From an uncultured Bacteroidota bacterium (GTDB taxonomy: Bacteria > Bacteroidota > Bacteroidia > Flavobacteriales > Flavobacteriaceae): 12,516 bases of DNA. Shown here piece after piece: positions 8,916-12,516 of the stretch. The position numbers and the translations under genes were made by a program. Under the pieces are notes generated by a model that had not been told where the DNA came from, made no database searches, and worked only from the letters and a program-made list of their open reading frames with translations. Location of the stretch: assembly GCA_902610105.1 (NCBI GenBank), contig CACLUN010000024.1, positions 1 to 12,516 of the forward strand. Direction: 5' to 3'. Within the stretch, counting starts at the first letter, position 1. Each line of letters starts with the position of its first letter.

Positions 8916-9017
8916 CTTATTTTTAATTGCAAAATCAACAATAGAATCTACTTTTTTAAGTTTTATGGAACTAAAACCCTCATTTAAATGGTGCTTAAAG
9001 CTTAAAATCTTTTTTTT
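8916..9017 (-). other. Coding-like linker lacking a start codon
   Basis: Thirty-four codons in frame with the serine hydrolase lie between the stop at 9018-9020 and the ATG at 8915. They read as an ordinary domain linker and first helix, ILSFKHHLNEGFSSIKLKK followed by VDSIVDFAIKNK, leading into the PGVQLLIAKNG block. None is a usual start codon. This is the piece that should join the GH3 protein to the serine hydrolase, and its preservation as protein sequence points to one ancestral reading frame. Confidence 0.7.
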
Positions 9018-9025
9018 TTAAGCTT
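8998..9025 (-). repeat. A10 run inside a perfect inverted repeat at the GH3/hydrolase frame junction
   Basis: On the coding (minus) strand AAGCTTAAAA (9025-9016) is followed by an 8-nt spacer and its exact inverse TTTTAAGCTT (9007-8998). The ten consecutive A (9019-9010) span the end of the first arm and most of the spacer. In the GH3 frame the codons read CTT AAA AAA AAA AGA TTT TAA. Moving back one base, or adding one A, gives CTT AAA AAA AAA AAG ATT TTA and runs on into the serine hydrolase. A_AAA_AAA is a shape known from -1 slippery sites, and A runs of this length are known to cause RNA polymerase slippage and replication errors. Which of these applies is not shown by the sequence. Confidence 0.75.
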
Positions 9026-10696
9026 AATTGAAGAATTTACAGGGATGTCTTTATTAATTGTGACAGGAAGTTTCCCCTTTACATTATTTGCTCCAAAAAT
9101 TGCTTGGGCTGCCTTTTCTTGAAAAACTGGAGAGTTTTGATAAGCAATCAAGATAGATTGAATATCATCTATATTTAAATCAAATATCGAATATGGCTTT
9201 GAAAAAACAACTAATGTTAAATCTGTTAGTTGCTTTAAATCATTAATTATTGAAATCTCTTCATCTGTAAACTTGTATTCACCAAAAGGTGATTTATCAG
9301 ACTTATGTAGCCCTACTATTAGTTTATCATAATTTTTAGAAATTTTAATCAAAGAATCTTTATTGTTTTGATATATATGATCAACCCTTGTGTATTTGTT
9401 CAAATATTTTAAAAAAGTGTTGTATGAATCATCTCCCATATTTACATATCCTATTGATTTTTGATCAAATATTGATAATGGTAAATTTGTGTTTTGATTC
9501 TTCACAAGAGTCATTGACTCCTCAGCTAATCTGTCTAAAAGAGCAAAGTCAATATCCTGATTTAAATCCTCAACTATATTCTCAATTTCAATCGGTTTAA
9601 AATTATTCAATCCTGATTTGTACTTTGCCATTAAATTTTTCTTAACGGCCTTTTCTAAAGTTTTATTAGAAATCTTATTTTTTTGAATAGCCTTTTTCAA
9701 TTCCTTAATACTTTTAGAAACATCAGTTGGCATTAATAGAAGATCATTACCAGCATTCAAAGCACTGACATCCGGATAATCTCCTTTGCTAAAATCAACG
9801 ATGGCTTTCATATCAAGCGCATCAGTAATTACAAGGCCTTTAAATCCTAAGTCATCAATCAATAAGTTATTAATTACTTTATTTGATAATGTAGAAACTT
9901 TATTTTTATCTAGAGAGGGAATATTTAAGTGTGCAGTCATAATACCATCTAATCCATTCTCTATTAACTTTTTAAAAGGATATAATTCAACCTCATCAAT
10001 TCTATCTTTAGAAAAACCAATCGTAGGTAAGGTTAAATGGGAGTCAGTTTCAGTGTCACCATGTCCTGGAAAATGCTTTGCAGCACCCATTATTCCGTGG
10101 TGGTGCATACCTTTTAAATAATTTAATGCTTTATTTGAAACATTATACTTATCCTCACCAAATGATCTAAACCCTATTATTGGATTGGCGGGATTCGTAT
10201 TTATATCAACAACAGGTGCAAAATTTATTTGAACACCAAGTCTTTTTGCATGAAATCCTATTCTTTTACCAACCTGATAGATTAAACTATCATTTTCTAC
10301 AGCACCCAGAGTCATATTATAAGGGAAAGAAAAGGCATCATCAAGACGCATCCCAATACCCCACTCTGCATCCATTGAAATTAGTAATGGAACTTTAGAT
10401 TGTTTTTGAAACTTATTAATTGCCTCAGCCTGGGATTTTATATCACCGAGTGAAAAAATCAAGCCTCCAAGTTTATAATCCTCGATTAATTTTGAAATGT
10501 GTTTAATTTCATCTTCACCATATTTAGTTGCAACCCATACAGTAATTAGTTGCCCAATTTTTTCTTCTAAATCTAAATTGTTATAAATACTGTCAACCCA
10601 CTTACTTTGTTTGTAATAATCTTTAGATAATAAAGGGTTCTGAGTTTGTCCAATAAAAAAAGTAAAAATCAGCGGAAATAAAAAAAAATTTTTCAT
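9002..10696 (-). CDS. Secreted GH3 glycosidase, NagZ-like (probable beta-N-acetylglucosaminidase)
   Basis: This GH3 hydrolase of about 564 aa probably releases terminal beta-GlcNAc, for example from peptidoglycan fragments. The start is set at the ATG at 10696, because MKNFFLFPLIFTFFIGQ is then a clean signal peptide and the ATG overlaps the upstream stop as ATGA; the longer reading frame from 10741 would bury the signal. KHFPGHGDTETDSH (207-220) carries the Asp/His pair in the loop typical of NagZ-type acid/base catalysis. VITDALDM contains the predicted nucleophile Asp292. LISMDAEWGIGMRL (about 105-118) is also typical. From about residue 400 to the end lies the second alpha/beta domain (GYVNMGDDSYNTFLKYL to GKLPVTI). 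The C-terminus LKKKRF is abrupt and encoded by the A10 run. Homologues commonly continue into a serine-hydrolase domain, which here lies in the -1 frame directly downstream. Confidence 0.88.
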   Translation of the reverse strand: MKNFFLFPLIFTFFIGQTQNPLLSKDYYKQSKWVDSIYNNLDLEEKIGQLITVWVATKYGEDEIKHISKLIEDYKLGGLIFSLGDIKSQAEAINKFQKQSKVPLLISMDAEWGIGMRLDDAFSFPYNMTLGAVENDSLIYQVGKRIGFHAKRLGVQINFAPVVDINTNPANPIIGFRSFGEDKYNVSNKALNYLKGMHHHGIMGAAKHFPGHGDTETDSHLTLPTIGFSKDRIDEVELYPFKKLIENGLDGIMTAHLNIPSLDKNKVSTLSNKVINNLLIDDLGFKGLVITDALDMKAIVDFSKGDYPDVSALNAGNDLLLMPTDVSKSIKELKKAIQKNKISNKTLEKAVKKNLMAKYKSGLNNFKPIEIENIVEDLNQDIDFALLDRLAEESMTLVKNQNTNLPLSIFDQKSIGYVNMGDDSYNTFLKYLNKYTRVDHIYQNNKDSLIKISKNYDKLIVGLHKSDKSPFGEYKFTDEEISIINDLKQLTDLTLVVFSKPYSIFDLNIDDIQSILIAYQNSPVFQEKAAQAIFGANNVKGKLPVTINKDIPVNSSIKLKKKRF

Positions 10697-11178
10697 TTTA
10701 TTAACTGTTTGTGCCAGCTTTTTGACAATGGAATCTCCCAATTGTTAACCAAATCAGACTTTAAGTTAATCAAGTTATTAAAAACGATTGTAGTATTGTC
10801 AATTTTTTTTTTCAATATTTTATTTTTAAAGTCTTTAAGCTTTGCTACAAAAATTTCATTATTTATCTTATATGAAATATCATGCCGATCTAATAATCTT
10901 GCTCCAAACTCATTTTCTAGGTTTTTAATAAAATGTACCATTTTATCTATAGAGCATCCAGAGGCTAAGGATATATTTTGATCCAAGGCGATTATGATGA
11001 AGTAGCAATATTTAATTTTTGATGCAACCTTTAATTCTTCTCCATGTGATGTCCATGAATTTAAGAAATCTTTAATCCTGTTTTCAATTATTTTAATTTG
11101 ATTAATAGAAAAAGACTTATTTGATTGATATATCCAAATTCTTGCATCATCACTTATTTCATCAAAGCTAACAATCAT
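10693..11178 (-). CDS. Conserved 161-aa protein of unknown function (often mislabelled ABC transporter ATPase)
   Basis: This small soluble protein belongs to a family I recall as widespread in Bacteroidota under the label 'ABC transporter ATPase'. No Walker A, Walker B or ABC signature is present, so that name has no support here. Visible marks are ARIWIYQSNKSF (12-23), WTSHGEELK (42-50), the cysteine motif ASGCSIDKMVHFI (72-84), FGARLLDRHDISYK (91-104) and a C-terminal VFNNLINLK...SWHKQ. Cys75 within SGCSID is a candidate functional residue. There is no signal peptide or membrane segment. It starts in an ATGA overlap with the Fe-S protein gene upstream and ends in an ATGA overlap with the GH3 gene downstream, so translational coupling on both sides is likely. 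An A10 run (10812-10803) lies in its coding sequence, and here the frame continues intact. The function is unknown. Confidence 0.85.
   Translation of the reverse strand: MIVSFDEISDDARIWIYQSNKSFSINQIKIIENRIKDFLNSWTSHGEELKVASKIKYCYFIIIALDQNISLASGCSIDKMVHFIKNLENEFGARLLDRHDISYKINNEIFVAKLKDFKNKILKKKIDNTTIVFNNLINLKSDLVNNWEIPLSKSWHKQLIK
10803..10812 (-). repeat. Second A10 run, in frame, in the 161-aa gene
   Basis: The coding strand reads TTG AAA AAA AAA ATT (LKKKI). The family-typical C-terminus continues in the same frame, so the base count appears right at this place. It serves as an internal comparison for the frame-breaking A10 at 9010-9019. Confidence 0.7.
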
Positions 11179-11960
11179 AATTCTTTAGATACTGAAGCAT
11201 CTATTATTTCGGCTACATCTAAAACTTTTACATCTGAGTTGTCTTCATTAGCTTTTATTCCATCAGACATCATGGTATTACAAAAAGGGCATGCAGCAGC
11301 AATAATTTTTGCATTTGTGTTAATAGCTTGTTTAGTTCTTTTAATATTGATTTCTTGATTACCTTTTTCAGACTCTTTAAACATCTGAGCTCCTCCTGCT
11401 CCACAGCACAGTGCTTTGTCCTTACAGCTCTTCATTTCCTTTAAATCTGCCTTGACAGAATCAATCAAGCTCCTTGGCGCTGAATATTCACTATTAGCTC
11501 TACCCAAATAGCAAGGATCATGAAATGTTATTTTTTTACCCTTAAATAACTTTTCTTCAATCTTTATTTTACCATCTTTAATTAGATGATCGAGCAATTG
11601 GGTATGATGTAATACTTGATATGAGCCTCCTAAACTTGGATATTCATTTTTAATTGTGTTAAAACAATGAGGACATGTCGTAACAATTTTTTTTACATTG
11701 TAGGAACTAAGAACCTCTATATTAGAAACAGCTTGCATTTGAAATAAAAATTCATTTCCAGCTCTTTTTGCTGGATCCCCTGTACAACTTTCTTCTACTC
11801 CAAGAACGCCAAATGAAACATTAGCTTTGTTTAGTAATCTGACAAAAGATTTTGTTATTTTTTTTGCTCTATCGTCAAAAGAACCAGCACAACCAACCCA
11901 AAAAAGAATTTCTGGCACAACACCTTTTTCTTTTAATTCTTTTAAAGTTGGGACATTCAT
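11175..11960 (-). CDS. CCG-domain Fe-S binding protein (HdrD/GlpC/LutA-like)
   Basis: This 261-aa cysteine-rich protein resembles the Fe-S electron-transfer subunits of heterodisulfide-reductase and lactate/glycolate-oxidase type complexes. Two CCG repeats are visible. The first has WVGCAGSFDD (Cys24), EESCTGDPAKRAGNE (Cys59, where the usual CCG reads SCTG) and CPHC (96-99). The second has FHDPCYLGR (Cys150), LCCGAGGAQMF (Cys185-186) and CPFC (224-227). Such halves bind unusual Fe-S clusters in HdrB/D. There is no membrane segment or signal, so it is cytoplasmic. A longer frame begins at 11999, but I prefer the ATG at 11960: it follows the upstream stop by 1 nt and MNVPTLKELKEKG fits the usual start of this group. 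Its stop overlaps the next ATG as ATGA. The likely partner is the Fe-S protein whose C-terminus lies at 12401-12514. Electron donor and acceptor are not evident. Confidence 0.88.
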   Translation of the reverse strand: MNVPTLKELKEKGVVPEILFWVGCAGSFDDRAKKITKSFVRLLNKANVSFGVLGVEESCTGDPAKRAGNEFLFQMQAVSNIEVLSSYNVKKIVTTCPHCFNTIKNEYPSLGGSYQVLHHTQLLDHLIKDGKIKIEEKLFKGKKITFHDPCYLGRANSEYSAPRSLIDSVKADLKEMKSCKDKALCCGAGGAQMFKESEKGNQEINIKRTKQAINTNAKIIAAACPFCNTMMSDGIKANEDNSDVKVLDVAEIIDASVSKEL

Positions 11961-11961
11961 A

Positions 11962-12396
11962 CTAATCTTTAAAGACTTGAATAGTGACATTTTTATCAAC
12001 TAAGTCAGTAAATTTTCCATTATACCTGGTTGCTTTAACTAAATGATTATCAATCCAATGATAATTACCTCCTCTAGGTTTACCCATCACTAAACTATGG
12101 TATTTAAAACCATTTTTATCTAACCATTGCTCAGTAACCTGACGATGATCCTCAGTCCTAGATGTAAAAAAACAAATAATATGTCCTTGATCATACCATT
12201 TATTTAAAGTTTCTAAAGCGTCTGGATATAATTTAGCAGTTGCCATTCTTTCTGGCTCTTCATTAGGAATATCATCACAAATTGTTCCATCAATATCAAT
12301 CAAATAATTTTTAACATTTTCAGGAAGAATAGGACTCACATTTTTCCCATCCTCTACTTTTTTTTCTAAAAAATCATCTAAACTTTTTTTTGTCAT
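11962..12396 (-). CDS. Small HAD-like phosphatase (family often named phosphoheptose isomerase)
   Basis: This 144-aa cytoplasmic protein has the haloacid-dehalogenase layout. Motif I is LIDIDGT, with Asp34 as nucleophile and Asp36 as acid/base. Motif II is FFTSRTE (Thr78), a motif-III Lys lies in GKPRGGNYHW (Lys106), and Asp116 in WIDNH is the probable Mg-binding acid. Homologues I recall from flavobacteria carry the name 'phosphoheptose isomerase', which the HAD motifs do not support; there is no SIS domain. The start is placed at the ATG at 12396, 4 nt after the upstream stop. The longer frame from 12453 would overlap the upstream coding sequence by more than 50 nt. The gene ends 1 nt before the ATG of the CCG Fe-S gene and thus sits between two Fe-S protein genes. 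A phosphatase activity is predicted; the substrate is unknown. Confidence 0.82.
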   Translation of the reverse strand: MTKKSLDDFLEKKVEDGKNVSPILPENVKNYLIDIDGTICDDIPNEEPERMATAKLYPDALETLNKWYDQGHIICFFTSRTEDHRQVTEQWLDKNGFKYHSLVMGKPRGGNYHWIDNHLVKATRYNGKFTDLVDKNVTIQVFKD

Positions 12397-12400
12397 AGTG

Positions 12401-12516
12401 TTAGTTTTTCCAGTTAAGTCTGTCAAGCTGATTAAATGGCCAAGGTGCACCATTATTTTCCAAATTATTCATCATATTATTTAGCTCACTAGGTGCTGAT
12501 GATTGCTCCATTACCA
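12401..12516 (-). CDS. C-terminus of a probable Fe-S oxidoreductase (partial, cut by window edge)
   Basis: The last 37 codons and the TAA stop of a minus-strand gene that continues beyond the window; codons are in frame from 12514. The fragment runs MEQSSAPSELNNMMNNLEN and then NGAPWPFNQLDRLNWKN. The ending (Asn-Gly-x-Pro-Trp, then Arg-x-x-Trp) resembles the C-terminal tail of HdrD-like Fe-S oxidoreductases, where NPWG...R..W is common. The CCG-domain gene two genes downstream supports a cooperating Fe-S pair. Cluster-binding residues lie outside the window, so the identification rests on the tail and the context only. Confidence 0.6.
   Translation of the reverse strand, partial: VMEQSSAPSELNNMMNNLENNGAPWPFNQLDRLNWKN

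Noticed and set aside
9002..9025. Inverted repeat at the junction as a transcription terminator between GH3 and hydrolase
   Set aside because: The stem has only two G-C pairs per arm and no T tract follows on the coding strand; bshA downstream also appears to depend on the same transcript.
9388..10398. Plus-strand reading frames of 70, 111 and 72 aa opposite the GH3 gene
   Set aside because: They are antisense to conserved GH3 sequence, including the catalytic motif region; no domain is visible in them.
10709..11358. Plus-strand reading frames of 90 and 77 aa opposite the 161-aa and CCG genes
   Set aside because: They are antisense to conserved genes; the hydrophobic look of their translations comes from A-rich coding on the other strand.
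1..12516. Mobile element, CRISPR array, tRNA/rRNA or toxin-antitoxin module
   Set aside because: No transposase, integrase, spaced repeat array, cloverleaf or rRNA-like sequence was seen on either strand.

Overview
The window looks like chromosomal DNA of an AT-rich marine flavobacterium or close relative (Bacteroidota). The signs are a SusC/SusD pair, bacillithiol synthesis by BshA, a GH3/serine-hydrolase locus of the Bacteroidota type, and starts preceded by A-rich sequence rather than Shine-Dalgarno motifs. I see no RNA genes, CRISPR arrays, insertion sequences or prophage parts. There is no gene-free stretch longer than about 95 bases.

Plus strand, 1-6699: a 94-bp AT-rich leader with short repeats precedes a susC/susD pair 3 nt apart. 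The pair encodes an outer-membrane TonB-dependent importer and its surface lipoprotein. A textbook intrinsic terminator (4601-4630) closes this unit. Only 14 nt later comes a secreted penicillin-acylase-family Ntn hydrolase that must start at GTG or TTG. No polysaccharide-degrading enzyme accompanies the pair, so the imported substrate cannot be told.

Minus strand, 12516 down to 6702: a very compact run of genes, with gaps of 1-4 nt or ATGA overlaps. In transcription order it holds the C-terminus of a probable Fe-S oxidoreductase (cut by the window edge), a small HAD-like phosphatase, a cysteine-rich CCG-domain Fe-S protein, a conserved 161-aa protein of unknown function (often labelled 'ABC transporter ATPase' without basis), a secreted NagZ-like GH3 glycosidase, a beta-lactamase-fold serine hydrolase and bshA. 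The two clusters converge with a 2-bp gap at 6700-6701 and no terminator there.

The most notable observation is at 8998-9025. The GH3 and serine-hydrolase reading frames are the two halves of what is commonly one bifunctional secreted protein in Bacteroidota. Here they are separated by a frame change exactly at a run of ten A (coding strand), and the run lies inside a perfect 10-bp inverted repeat. The downstream frame continues as clear protein sequence up to the A run but has no ATG, GTG or TTG there. A -1 slip, or one extra A, would restore one protein of about 966 aa. The possible explanations are a homopolymer sequencing error, a fresh inactivating mutation or phase-variable locus, or true transcriptional/translational slippage. 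The sequence alone cannot separate them.
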